A stretch of DNA of 64,000 bases. Source: Pseudomonas sp. M30-35. Its GTDB lineage: Bacteria; Pseudomonadota; Gammaproteobacteria; Pseudomonadales; Pseudomonadaceae. Shown piece after piece: positions 26,120 through 33,883 of this stretch. Made by a program: the position numbers and the translations under genes. The number at the start of each line of letters is the position of its first letter. The first letter of the stretch is position 1. The notes under the pieces were generated by a model. It did no database searches and was not told the DNA's origin. It was given only the letters and a program-made list of their open reading frames with translations. The DNA lies in the NCBI RefSeq assembly GCF_002163625.1, contig NZ_CP020892.1, positions 3,658,001 through 3,722,000 of the forward strand. Direction: 5' to 3'.

Positions 26120-27658
26120 ATGCGTATCCATGTCACCTTCATCGACCGCGTAGGTATCACCCAGGAAGTGCTGGCACTGCTGGGTGGGCGCAATCTAAAT
26201 CTGGATGCGGTCGAGATGGTGCCGCCCAACGTCTATATAGACGCGCCGACATTGAGCCCCGAAGTACTCGATGAACTGCGCGAGGCATTGTTCAAGGTGC
26301 ACGGAGTACAGGCGGTTAACATCGTCGATATTCTCCCCGGCCAACGTCGACGCTTGCAGCTTGATGCCTTGCTTGCAGCAATGAGCGATCCGGTGCTGGC
26401 AGTCGACAGTCAAGGCCGCGTGCTGCTGGCCAACCCAGCCTTGATTGCCCTCTGTGAACAAGAGCCAGAAGGTTTGGCACTTGGCGATCTATTTGCCAAC
26501 TCAACCCTGCAACATGAGTTGCTGGAACAGAACTTTCGACTGCCAATGCGCGAAGTCACCCTGAACGGTCAAGCCTTGCTGCTCGATGCCATGCCCATTA
26601 GTGGAACGGCTGGCGCAGGTCAGTTGCAACTCGCGGGCGCATTGCTCACGCTGTACGAGCCTAGCCGGATTGGCGCTCGTCTCTCGGCGCTGCACCATGA
26701 CCACGCCGAAGGGTTTGACTCATTGCTGGGCGACTCAGTAGCGATCCGCACGCTCAAGGCCCGTGCGTTACGCGTTGCAACGCTTGATGCGCCCTTATTG
26801 ATTCAGGGCGAAACCGGAACCGGTAAAGAACTGGTGGCCCGTGCTTGCCACACCAGCAGCGCGCGTTGCGATGCCCCTTTTCTAGCCCTGAACTGCGCGG
26901 CGTTACCGGAGAGCCTGGCCGAAAGCGAGCTGTTTGGTTACGCACCAGGCGCATTCACTGGCGCCCAGCGCGGCGGCAAGCCTGGGCTGTTAGAGCTGGC
27001 CAATCACGGCACGGTATTTCTTGATGAAATAGGTGAGATGTCACCTTATCTGCAAGCCAAACTATTGCGTTTTCTCAGCGACGGTACATTCCGGCGTGTC
27101 GGCGGCGAGCGGGAAGTCAAAGTTGATGTACGCATTCTCAGCGCCACCCACCGCGACCTTGAAAAAATGGTCCGCGAGGGAAGCTTTCGTGAAGACCTGT
27201 ATTACCGCCTCAATGTGCTCAACCTCGAAGTGCCACCTTTACGCGCACGGGGCCAGGATATTTTGCTTTTAGCCCGGCATTTCATGCGTCAGGCCTGCGC
27301 GCAGATTCAGCGATCGCCGTGTCGTTTAGCGCCAGACACCTACCCGGCACTGCTGGGTAATCACTGGCCAGGCAACGTGCGCCAACTGCAAAACGTAATT
27401 TTCCGCGCTGCCGCCATTAGCGAAAACAATCTGGTACTGATTGACGATCTGGATATTGCTGGCACAGCAGTCGCGGCACAATCACCTGAAGATGCGGTTG
27501 AAAGCCTGGAGGCAGCAGTCGCAGGGTTTGAAAAAGCCTTGCTCGAAAGGTTCTATGGCAGTCACCCTTCCACCCGCCAGCTGGCTAACCGACTGCAAAC
27601 TTCGCACAGTGCGATAGCGGTGCGCCTGCGCAAATACGGCATCCCTGGCAAGAACTAG
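26120..27658 (+). CDS. TyrR/PhhR-type sigma54-dependent transcriptional regulator
   Basis: A 512-residue regulator with an N-terminal ACT domain (about 1-70, starting MRIHVTFIDRVGITQEVL), a PAS region (75-190), an AAA+ sigma54-activation domain (about 205-430) and a C-terminal HTH (SHPSTRQLANRLQTSHSAIAVRLRK, overview). Walker A GETGTGKE and an intact GAFTGA loop mean it should activate sigma54 polymerase, as Pseudomonas PhhR does. PhhR controls aromatic amino acid breakdown, but no phhABC genes are in the window, so this may be a paralogue with another job. It is divergent from mdcA, and its 3' end overlaps the convergent crotonase gene by four bases. Confidence 0.85.
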   Translation: MRIHVTFIDRVGITQEVLALLGGRNLNLDAVEMVPPNVYIDAPTLSPEVLDELREALFKVHGVQAVNIVDILPGQRRRLQLDALLAAMSDPVLAVDSQGRVLLANPALIALCEQEPEGLALGDLFANSTLQHELLEQNFRLPMREVTLNGQALLLDAMPISGTAGAGQLQLAGALLTLYEPSRIGARLSALHHDHAEGFDSLLGDSVAIRTLKARALRVATLDAPLLIQGETGTGKELVARACHTSSARCDAPFLALNCAALPESLAESELFGYAPGAFTGAQRGGKPGLLELANHGTVFLDEIGEMSPYLQAKLLRFLSDGTFRRVGGEREVKVDVRILSATHRDLEKMVREGSFREDLYYRLNVLNLEVPPLRARGQDILLLARHFMRQACAQIQRSPCRLAPDTYPALLGNHWPGNVRQLQNVIFRAAAISENNLVLIDDLDIAGTAVAAQSPEDAVESLEAAVAGFEKALLERFYGSHPSTRQLANRLQTSHSAIAVRLRKYGIPGKN

Positions 27659-28410
27659 GCGCTGCGGCCATGACGCCCATGGCCACTTTTGAAACGTTTG
27701 GCACCAGCTTGAGTTTCGCCGCTGTTAATGACACTCATGCCACGTTCAAACTCGTTTTCAAGCGCTTGAGTGAAGCTCAGATCCCATTGTTCATAACTAC
27801 TTGCTCGATCACTGAGCATGCACCTCTGCGGTAAACCAGCAATTTCAAGCGCCAATTCTTGCGCCGCCGCCAAGGCAGTACCTGCTGGCACGACTCGATT
27901 GACCAAGCCAATTTGTAGCGCTTCATCTGCCAGTACCGGACGTCCCGTCAGGATTAAATCCAAGGCGCGCCCTTGGCCAATAACCCGCGGCAAACGCACA
28001 GTACCGCCATCAATCAAAGGAACGCCGAAGCGCCGGCAAAACACCCCAAGCACGGTGTTTTGAGCCACCACGCGTAGATCAGCCAACCCGCCTGCAACCG
28101 CATGCCCTTCAATTGCAGCAATCAAGGGTTTGTTCAGTTGCATACGGCTCGGCCCCATCGGCCCATCACCCTCGCGCTCAAGTCGGTTGGCCCGCAAAGC
28201 ATCATCGGCAACCGCAGACAAATCTGCGCCAGCGCAAAAGCTATCACCGGCCCCCGTGAGCACTGCGACCCTGGCGCTGGCATCGGCTTCAAACTCACGC
28301 AAGGCATCCGCCAGCGCTTGTGCGGTAGGTCGATCAATCGCGTTACATACCCGCGCCCGATTGATGGTCAACGTTGTAACAGGCCCAACCTTATCGATGA
28401 GAATATTCAT
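27655..28410 (-). CDS. Crotonase/enoyl-CoA hydratase family protein with an apparent active-site deletion
   Basis: A 251-residue crotonase-fold protein. The first oxyanion-hole block (GDSFCAGADLSAV, about residues 55-67) is intact. At residues 104-114 it reads AVAGGLADLRV. By my recollection this subfamily has AVAGGLELALWCDLRV, so five residues including the catalytic Glu of the ELA motif are missing without a frameshift. The next segment, GVFCRRFGVPLIDGGTVRLP, is normal. The protein may therefore be a non-hydratase or a decaying gene. The start at 28410 (MNILIDKVGP) fits the family. Repeat copy B lies just upstream. Confidence 0.82.
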   Translation of the reverse strand: MNILIDKVGPVTTLTINRARVCNAIDRPTAQALADALREFEADASARVAVLTGAGDSFCAGADLSAVADDALRANRLEREGDGPMGPSRMQLNKPLIAAIEGHAVAGGLADLRVVAQNTVLGVFCRRFGVPLIDGGTVRLPRVIGQGRALDLILTGRPVLADEALQIGLVNRVVPAGTALAAAQELALEIAGLPQRCMLSDRASSYEQWDLSFTQALENEFERGMSVINSGETQAGAKRFKSGHGRHGRSA

Positions 28411-28495
28411 GGCGGCGTCATTTCCAGAAATGTGTCCGAAGCAGTGCGGGCACAGAAAGGCCAGCACATCGCTGGCCTTCACTCTAAAACGCTGG

Positions 28496-28650
28496 GGAAC
28501 CTCTGAAAAACTACTGCGCTAGATATTACAGCGTTAAAAAACTGCTCAAAATGCTCATTTAGGCCAACTAAAGTCGAGCGCGACCCCGGTCGCTTTTTCA
28601 CACTTTTTTGCCTTGTCCTATCGTCGCTCGCTACCTTTTTCAGAAGCTCC
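28496..28650 (+). mobile_element. Miniature inverted-repeat element, copy B (155 bp)
   Basis: It begins GGAACCTCTGAAAAA and ends TTTTTCAGAAGCTCC. The interior matches copy A very closely but lacks the GCTGCCCC block. The flanks are CTGG on the left and CTAG on the right, an imperfect 4-bp pair. It lies between the crotonase start and the end of the SDR gene, both transcribed leftwards. Confidence 0.88.
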
Positions 28651-28687
28651 CTAGCGGCAGCGAGCAACAGATCGCATACCGGCCGAA

Positions 28688-29599
28688 TCAGATGGCATAT
28701 TTTTGCAGGTTAGCCATCATCTCTTTCAACGCCTCAACGTTATCGGCTGGATGCGCCGCGTTTTCAAAATCGCAGATCTGCGCCCAATGCGCAGCAACAT
28801 CTTCAGGGCTAAAGCCTTCGCGCGGATCGAAGCCTGCACCGAGGCTACGCTCCCAACGCACTTTACCTATCCAGCCGCCGCCTACTTCAAACAGTCCCGA
28901 AGTTTCTTCACAGCTATTGCTGGCCAGGTAAACCACCAACGGGCTAACCAATTCGGGTTTAAGTTGTTCAAACACTTGCGGCGGGATCAAACCTTCAGTC
29001 ATGCGCGTGCCGCCAGTCGGCGCAATGGCGTTAACCAGAATATTATTTTTACGGCCCTCAATCGCCAAGGTACGCGTCAGGCCATACAAACCCAACTTGG
29101 CCATGCCGTAATTTGATTGACCAAAATTACCGTAAATGCCGGAAGTCGATGATGTGAAAATCACTCGCCCATAACCTTGCTCACGCATATGTGGCCAAGC
29201 CGCACGGGTAATCTTGTAGGCGCCTTCAACATGCACCTGATACACCTGGTCCCAGTCAACCTGTTCCATCTTATGGAAGGTCTTGTCGCGCAGGATTCCG
29301 GCATTGTTGACGACCACATCAATACGCCCGAATGCCTCCAAGGCATGCGCAACGATTTTGTCGCCGTCAGTCACCGAGTCATGGTTGGCCACGGCCACGC
29401 CACCCGCGGCACGAATTTCTTCGACCACTTTGTCTGCCGCAGAGGCATTAGCACCTTCGCCGTGGGTGCTGCCGCCTAAATCATTGACTACAACTTTGGC
29501 GCCATGCTTGGCGAACAGCAAAGCATGCGCACGACCCAAACCGCCTCCGGCACCGGTGACAATTACGACTTGGTCTTGGAAACGAATGGCTTCACTCAT
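28688..29599 (-). CDS. SDR family oxidoreductase, 3-hydroxyacyl-CoA dehydrogenase-like
   Basis: A 303-residue short-chain dehydrogenase. The NAD(P) loop is VTGAGGGLGRAH, followed by VVVNDLGGSTHGEG and NNAGIL. The catalytic set is Ser in FTSSTSGIYG and Tyr-x-x-x-Lys in SNYGMAKLGL. The long substrate loop and the C-terminal VGGGWIGKVRWERS stretch resemble the (3R)-hydroxyacyl-CoA dehydrogenase part of peroxisomal multifunctional enzyme 2. The likely role is oxidation of 3-hydroxyacyl-CoA or a steroid-like alcohol. It lies in a minus-strand group with a crotonase, hydrolase and aldolase. Confidence 0.88.
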   Translation of the reverse strand: MSEAIRFQDQVVIVTGAGGGLGRAHALLFAKHGAKVVVNDLGGSTHGEGANASAADKVVEEIRAAGGVAVANHDSVTDGDKIVAHALEAFGRIDVVVNNAGILRDKTFHKMEQVDWDQVYQVHVEGAYKITRAAWPHMREQGYGRVIFTSSTSGIYGNFGQSNYGMAKLGLYGLTRTLAIEGRKNNILVNAIAPTGGTRMTEGLIPPQVFEQLKPELVSPLVVYLASNSCEETSGLFEVGGGWIGKVRWERSLGAGFDPREGFSPEDVAAHWAQICDFENAAHPADNVEALKEMMANLQKYAI

Positions 29600-29740
29600 C
29601 AGAAGGCTCCTGGCAGTGTTAATAATTGAGCCGAGTGTCGGACAGGGTCACGATTGCCACAACTATGACAACCGGGCCTGAATAGTGCCCGATAAGGCAA
29701 AGAGATAAGCTGATGCAACCTTGATCATGTAAATCAATTA

Positions 29741-29770
29741 GGCATCCACTGAAAACTACTGGGCTTGATC
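29741..29770 (+). repeat. Possible solo end of the inverted-repeat element at the hydrolase stop
   Basis: GGCATCCACTGAAAACTACTGGGCTTGAT resembles the left end of copies A and B (GGAACC-CTGAAAAACTACTGCGCTAGAT in pattern). It covers the last codons and TAG stop of the hydrolase gene. No second end was found, so this may be a truncated relic or a chance match. Confidence 0.35.
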
Positions 29771-30646
29771 CAACTGCTGGCGAAACGCTAGATAATGCTC
29801 AAGCACGGCTTCTGGCGCTTCGGTTTGCGGGTAATGGCCAATCCCCTCCAACAGCACAGTGTCGGCATGAGGAATCAGTGCCCGGTAGCGCTCGACCATA
29901 TGTACACCGGAAATCGGATCGACAGCACCATCAATAACCCGCATCGGCACCCGAGTGGTCTGCATCGCCGCCACCCAGCGCTCGCGTTGCTGGCGCCGCT
30001 CAGGCATATAACGAATCAGCCTGTGCATAATCGCGGGCCCATTGTTTTGGCTAATCAACGCCCAGAAGTCATCAAGCTCTGCCGCGTCTGGCAAGGTGTT
30101 TGGACCGAACACTTTAGCGAAGTTAGCTTCAAGCTTCTTACGACCGAATAAGCGACCAATGAAGGGGCCCAGCGGACTTAGCAGGAGCTTTTGCAACAAC
30201 ACCGGACGATGGGTCTCCGGGAATAATCCGCCATTGAGGAACACGCAACTCGCCAACTTGAATTGCCCTGCTTGATGGCGTGCCAGCAGCTCCTGAGCGA
30301 CGCTGTCACCATAATCATGCGCCAGCACATGCACAGCGCCAGAAACATTGAGCTGCGCCAGTAGCGCTTGATGCAGATCCGCCTGCTCAAGCAAGCTGTA
30401 ATCGTGCCCAGTCGGTTTCGCCGAGTAGCCAAATCCGAGCATGTCACAGGCAATCAGCCGGTAATGCTGCGCCAACGGCCGCCACAGGTAATGCCAATCC
30501 CAGCTAGCCGTCGGAAAGCCATGAATCAGCAACAGCGGCGGCGAATCAGCGGCACCAGCGGTCCAATAATGAATCTTGTGGCCATTGAAGTCGAAACGCT
30601 GACTTTCTGCGCGCCACTGCGTCAGCGGGATACCTGGCAATGCCAT
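29756..30646 (-). CDS. Alpha/beta hydrolase resembling eukaryotic MEST/PEG1
   Basis: A 296-residue alpha/beta hydrolase. The oxyanion motif HGFP is at residues 42-45 and the nucleophile elbow HDYGDSVAQE puts Asp111 in place, as in epoxide hydrolases and haloalkane dehalogenases. The final His is in GIGHYPQTEAPE. The segment VFLNGGLFPETHRPVLLQKLL is strikingly like mesoderm-specific transcript protein (MEST), as is the HDYGDxVAQELL elbow. Substrate is unknown. The ATG overlaps the aldolase stop by one base (TAATG), so the two are coupled. The 3' end may derive from a repeat end. Confidence 0.88.
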   Translation of the reverse strand: MALPGIPLTQWRAESQRFDFNGHKIHYWTAGAADSPPLLLIHGFPTASWDWHYLWRPLAQHYRLIACDMLGFGYSAKPTGHDYSLLEQADLHQALLAQLNVSGAVHVLAHDYGDSVAQELLARHQAGQFKLASCVFLNGGLFPETHRPVLLQKLLLSPLGPFIGRLFGRKKLEANFAKVFGPNTLPDAAELDDFWALISQNNGPAIMHRLIRYMPERRQQRERWVAAMQTTRVPMRVIDGAVDPISGVHMVERYRALIPHADTVLLEGIGHYPQTEAPEAVLEHYLAFRQQLDQAQ

Positions 30647-31428
30647 TAGCTGGCGTAGCCTGGCATTTGCTGGTCGAGCTTACGTAGCAAAGCCGGCCAA
30701 GCCAAAGATCCGCCCATGCCCTGCGGGCTTTTCATCACCCCGGCGACCATGGCTTTGGCGCCATCGAGAATTTGCTGAGGGATGTGAATCAGCTCGGCAC
30801 CGCCGCTTTGCGCCATGACTTGAACCTCGCATGCACGCTGCAAAGTGAACATCATCAGAAAGGTGTCGGCGATACTTGAAGAGGCAGTCAATAACCCGTG
30901 GTTGGGCAGGATCATGAAGTTTTTGTCGCCCAAGTCCGCCTGCAAACGCGCCTTCTCATCATGGTTCAGCGCCACGCCTTCGTAACCGTGATAGGCCAAG
31001 CTGGAAAGTACAAACAATGACTGTTGCGATAGCGGTAACAGCCCCTGCTTCTGCGCCGAAACGGCAATACCCGCCGCCGTATGGATATGGACGACACAAG
31101 CAACGTCGTGGCGAACCTCATGTACCGCGCTGTGGATGGTGTAGCCCGCCGGGTTGATCTCATACGGACTGTCCATCAGCTTGTTACCCGCGAGGTCGAT
31201 CTTGACCAGGCTGGAGGCAGTAATTTCGTGGAACATTAAACCGAATGGGTTGATCAGGAACTCATCAACGCCGGGGACTTTCGCAGAGATATGGGTGAAG
31301 ATCAGGTCGTCCCAACCGTGCATCGCAATCAATCGATAGCATGCGGCCAGATCCACACGGGTCTGCCACTCAGCGGCGGATACCTGATCCTTGAGACTTA
31401 CACAGCTCAGTTCTTGGGCAGCACTCAT
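30646..31428 (-). CDS. Class II aldolase/adducin family protein
   Basis: A 260-residue protein of the class II aldolase/adducin head fold. Likely zinc ligands are seen in the VHIHTAAG pair and the later ILPNHGLLTA His, and the ATHIS-like FTHISAKVPG stretch is present near residue 47. Family members act on L-fuculose or ribulose phosphates, but this subgroup (no phosphate-specific operon) is uncharacterised. Start: ATG at 31428 with AGAGG. First of a two-gene unit with the MEST-like hydrolase, downstream of repeat copy C. Confidence 0.87.
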   Translation of the reverse strand: MSAAQELSCVSLKDQVSAAEWQTRVDLAACYRLIAMHGWDDLIFTHISAKVPGVDEFLINPFGLMFHEITASSLVKIDLAGNKLMDSPYEINPAGYTIHSAVHEVRHDVACVVHIHTAAGIAVSAQKQGLLPLSQQSLFVLSSLAYHGYEGVALNHDEKARLQADLGDKNFMILPNHGLLTASSSIADTFLMMFTLQRACEVQVMAQSGGAELIHIPQQILDGAKAMVAGVMKSPQGMGGSLAWPALLRKLDQQMPGYAS

Positions 31429-31590
31429 CCTCGACACCTCTACAGTTATTGTTATGACGTGTATTAAGTCTAGCGAGTGCTGTGTCCTTGCCTAGTCGCT
31501 CTGGCAGCCAGCTTAGTGACCCAGCGAGACACCACGGCGTATTAACAGCTGACATTCAGGCGCTGAATACCAGCCTGCCTATGCGGCTAG

Positions 31591-31745
31591 GGAACCTCTG
31601 AAAAAGGTAGCGAGCGACGGGAGTACAAGACGAAAAAATGCGAAAAAGCACAGTTTAGTTGTCCTAAATGAGCATTTTGAGCAGCTTTTCAACGCAGCAC
31701 GGGCTGCCCCAGTAATACCTAGCGCAGTAGTTTTTCAGAGGTTCC
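31591..31745 (-). mobile_element. Miniature inverted-repeat element, copy C (155 bp)
   Basis: The ends GGAACCTCTGAAAAA and TTTTTCAGAGGTTCC are a perfect 15-bp inverted repeat. Read on the minus strand the interior matches copies A and B, with one GGGCTGCCCC unit. The flanks are CTAG (31587-31590) and TTAG (31746-31749), a near target duplication that fits the YTAR pattern of IS5-type transposition. The right flank contains the stop codon of the flavodoxin gene. Confidence 0.9.
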
Positions 31746-32198
31746 TTAGGCTTTGAGCGCCGCAATAAAGTCGGCAAGCCAAGGCTCGGCGTCAGTTTCT
31801 GGAGTCACGCTTTCACTGGAATCGAGACGCAGCATGTCCTGAACCTCACGAATCCCTAGCTCAGCGTATAACTCGCGTACCAGTTCTCCACCACCGCAGA
31901 AGGTATCGCCATAACTAGAATCACCCAGCGCGATAACACCGCCAGGCAGTCCGCTCCAAGCAGGTAGATGATCACGAATAGCGTAATACAGGGGCTGGAG
32001 GTTATCCGGCAGTTCGCCCATGCCGGTGGTTGATGTCACGGCTAAAAAGGCCTCTGGAGCAAACGCCTGCACATCAGACAAACTAGCCCGCGGGTTATAG
32101 AACGTCTCTAGACCAGCGGCCTTTAATAGCCCCTGAACATGACGAGCGACTTCTTCAGCGGTGCCATAGACCGAACCAGAAAAGATCGCGACTTTCAT
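31746..32198 (-). CDS. Flavodoxin (MioC-like)
   Basis: A 150-residue flavodoxin. The FMN phosphate loop SGSVYGTAEEVA is at the N-terminus, the 50s-type loop lies near TSTTGMGELPDNL and the 90s-type region is LGDSSYGDTFCGGG. It shuttles electrons in the cytoplasm, and the closest named family is MioC. The start is the ATG at 32198. A frame to 32258 has no support. It is divergent from the LOV photoreceptor over only 103 bases. Its stop codon touches repeat copy C. Confidence 0.88.
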   Translation of the reverse strand: MKVAIFSGSVYGTAEEVARHVQGLLKAAGLETFYNPRASLSDVQAFAPEAFLAVTSTTGMGELPDNLQPLYYAIRDHLPAWSGLPGGVIALGDSSYGDTFCGGGELVRELYAELGIREVQDMLRLDSSESVTPETDAEPWLADFIAALKA

Positions 32199-32301
32199 AA
32201 AACTGCTCCAAAAACTGCCCAATTCAAGGGTTATTATGCCGCAACTGGACAGCCTCATTGGATGTTTTAGAATCCACTAACCTAGACTTGGAATTCAATG
32301 C

Positions 32302-32760
32302 ATGATCAGTGCAAAACTGCTACAGCTGGTGGTCGACGCATCGAACGATGGCATCGTAGTCGCCGAGCAAGAAGGTGATGACAACATCCTGATCTACGCC
32401 AACCCCGCTTTTGAAGCGCTGACGGGTTATTCCAGTGACGACATTCTGTACCAAGACTGTCGATTCCTGCAGGCTGACAATCGTGATCAAGAAGGGCTTC
32501 AAGCAATCCGCGAAGCGCTTAAAAACGGTAAACCTTGCCGGCAAGTCCTAAGAAACTTCCGAAAAGATGGCTCTTTATTCTGGAATGAGCTATCCATTAC
32601 GCCGATCTACAATGAAAGTGATAGCCTCACATACTTCATTGGAATTCAGAAAAACGTCACAGAGCAAGTGCAAGCACAAGAGCGTATCAAACAGTTGGAA
32701 ACTGAGGTTGCACATCTCAAAGCCCAGCTTGCGGATACACCCTTTCCACCTAAACGCTAG
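32302..32760 (+). CDS. Short LOV blue-light photoreceptor (PpSB1/PpSB2-LOV-like)
   Basis: A 152-residue single-domain LOV protein with no effector. The FMN-adduct cysteine is Cys53 in YQDCRFLQADNRDQ, and the flavin-contact residues of FRKDGSLFWNELSITPIY follow. The C-terminal QERIKQLETEVAHLKAQL forms an alpha-helical coiled coil (J-alpha) that can dimerise. The sequence is close to P. putida short LOV proteins, which are needed with PplR regulators for light-induced transcription. No canonical PplR box was seen in the 103-base upstream gap. Two related ORFs follow, and a LitR-like gene lies nearby. Confidence 0.93.
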   Translation: MISAKLLQLVVDASNDGIVVAEQEGDDNILIYANPAFEALTGYSSDDILYQDCRFLQADNRDQEGLQAIREALKNGKPCRQVLRNFRKDGSLFWNELSITPIYNESDSLTYFIGIQKNVTEQVQAQERIKQLETEVAHLKAQLADTPFPPKR

Positions 32761-32813
32761 GCTTATTTTTTTCTATAAAGGCTGAACTATCAAAGTTTCG
32801 CGTAGAGTTCATC

Positions 32814-33170
32814 ATGGAAGAACCAGAACTACTCACGGAAGAAGAGCGAGCTTTTATACAGCAGCTCTATACCCGACCAGAAAGTAAGCCGCCCGAACCT
32901 CTGGCTACTCAAATAAGCCTCGAAGTATCACTGAAAGATTTACTCACCAGCTACGCCACCCTCAAAAATCTAAACATTGATGTGCGTGCCGTGAATTCAT
33001 GCGGGAATGTGCAATCAATTTTTCCTGTCTACACTGAAAGTGAGAATCTCTCTTACTGCATAGATACTCAGGAAAATATGACACCGCAGGCGCAAGAGCG
33101 GGAGCGGCTCAAACAGCTGGAGGCTGAGGTTGCACTGCTTAAAACCCGACTAACGGATACATTTTCTTAG
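32814..33170 (+). CDS. Chimeric small protein: PilZ-neighbour N-terminus fused to LOV C-terminus
   Basis: A 118-residue ORF made of two recognisable pieces. Residues 1 to about 60 (starting MEEPELLTEEERAFIQQLY) match the N-terminus of the PilZ protein encoded next (MQEPVLLTDDELEFIQHLY). Residues from about 64 (NVQSIFPVYTESENLSY, then QERERLKQLEAEVALLKTRL) match the end of the LOV protein. It lacks the photoactive Cys and most of the flavin pocket. The leader GCGTAGAGTTC is also shared with the PilZ gene. It looks like the remnant of a tandem duplication with an internal deletion. The frame is open and has a ribosome-binding site, so it may be expressed. Confidence 0.82.
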   Translation: MEEPELLTEEERAFIQQLYTRPESKPPEPLATQISLEVSLKDLLTSYATLKNLNIDVRAVNSCGNVQSIFPVYTESENLSYCIDTQENMTPQAQERERLKQLEAEVALLKTRLTDTFS

Positions 33171-33240
33171 TTCAGGGGTAAAACTAAACCTGCGCTCGGT
33201 TGTCGTATGTTGATCAGCAACGCTTTGCGTAGAGTTCGAT

Positions 33241-33849
33241 ATGCAAGAACCAGTACTGCTTACAGACGATGAGTTGGAGTTTATCCAACATCTGTATAAC
33301 CGGCCTGCAAACAAGCAGCCTGGGGCTTTGTCTGTCCAGATTGACCTCGAAGAGTCGCTAAAAGACCTGCTCAGTAATTACGCGAACGTTGAAAAGCTGA
33401 CCATTGACGCACGTTTTGCCAACCAACGAATGATCTTCACCCCGTTTGTCTCCGAGGATGCTCAGCACAATCAGCATCTTGAGCTAGGCATCCCGCAAAT
33501 ATTCGATGAGTCCGGCACTGACAGACGTGCTTGGCGGTTGCCTTTAACGACACCACTTGAGCTGCGCAATCTCAACGGCAGTAAAAGCGGCCTGATGGTG
33601 CATGAACTGTCGTTGAATGGCCTGCTGATTGAGCCACCACCAAACCGCAAAGCCCCCACCCAATTCAATTTGTTATTGCCGCTTGGTGGACAAAAACCGA
33701 TTTCAATAAAGGGCCGGTTCGTGCGTAGAGCGAGCAAAGCCTTTGTTGCTTACCAGCTGGACCCGATGGATAACCTCAGTAGCGAACGCTTGCAGCAGTT
33801 TCTTTATCTGCAGCACCGCGCCCTGTATCCACAAGCGCATCCGGAATAA
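33241..33849 (+). CDS. PilZ domain protein
   Basis: A 202-residue protein. The first 60 residues are a helical N-terminal module shared with the preceding chimeric ORF. The PilZ domain starts with RRAWRLP at residues 95-101, an RxxxR c-di-GMP motif, followed by HELSLNGLLIE at 121-131, where the usual D/NxSxxG reads ELSLNG with Glu in place of Asp/Asn. Binding of c-di-GMP is therefore plausible but not certain. Its place beside a LOV protein suggests a link between blue light and c-di-GMP output. Confidence 0.87.
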   Translation: MQEPVLLTDDELEFIQHLYNRPANKQPGALSVQIDLEESLKDLLSNYANVEKLTIDARFANQRMIFTPFVSEDAQHNQHLELGIPQIFDESGTDRRAWRLPLTTPLELRNLNGSKSGLMVHELSLNGLLIEPPPNRKAPTQFNLLLPLGGQKPISIKGRFVRRASKAFVAYQLDPMDNLSSERLQQFLYLQHRALYPQAHPE

Positions 33850-33883
33850 GCAGTCTGCTTGCCAGATCAAGTATCGAGCCTGG

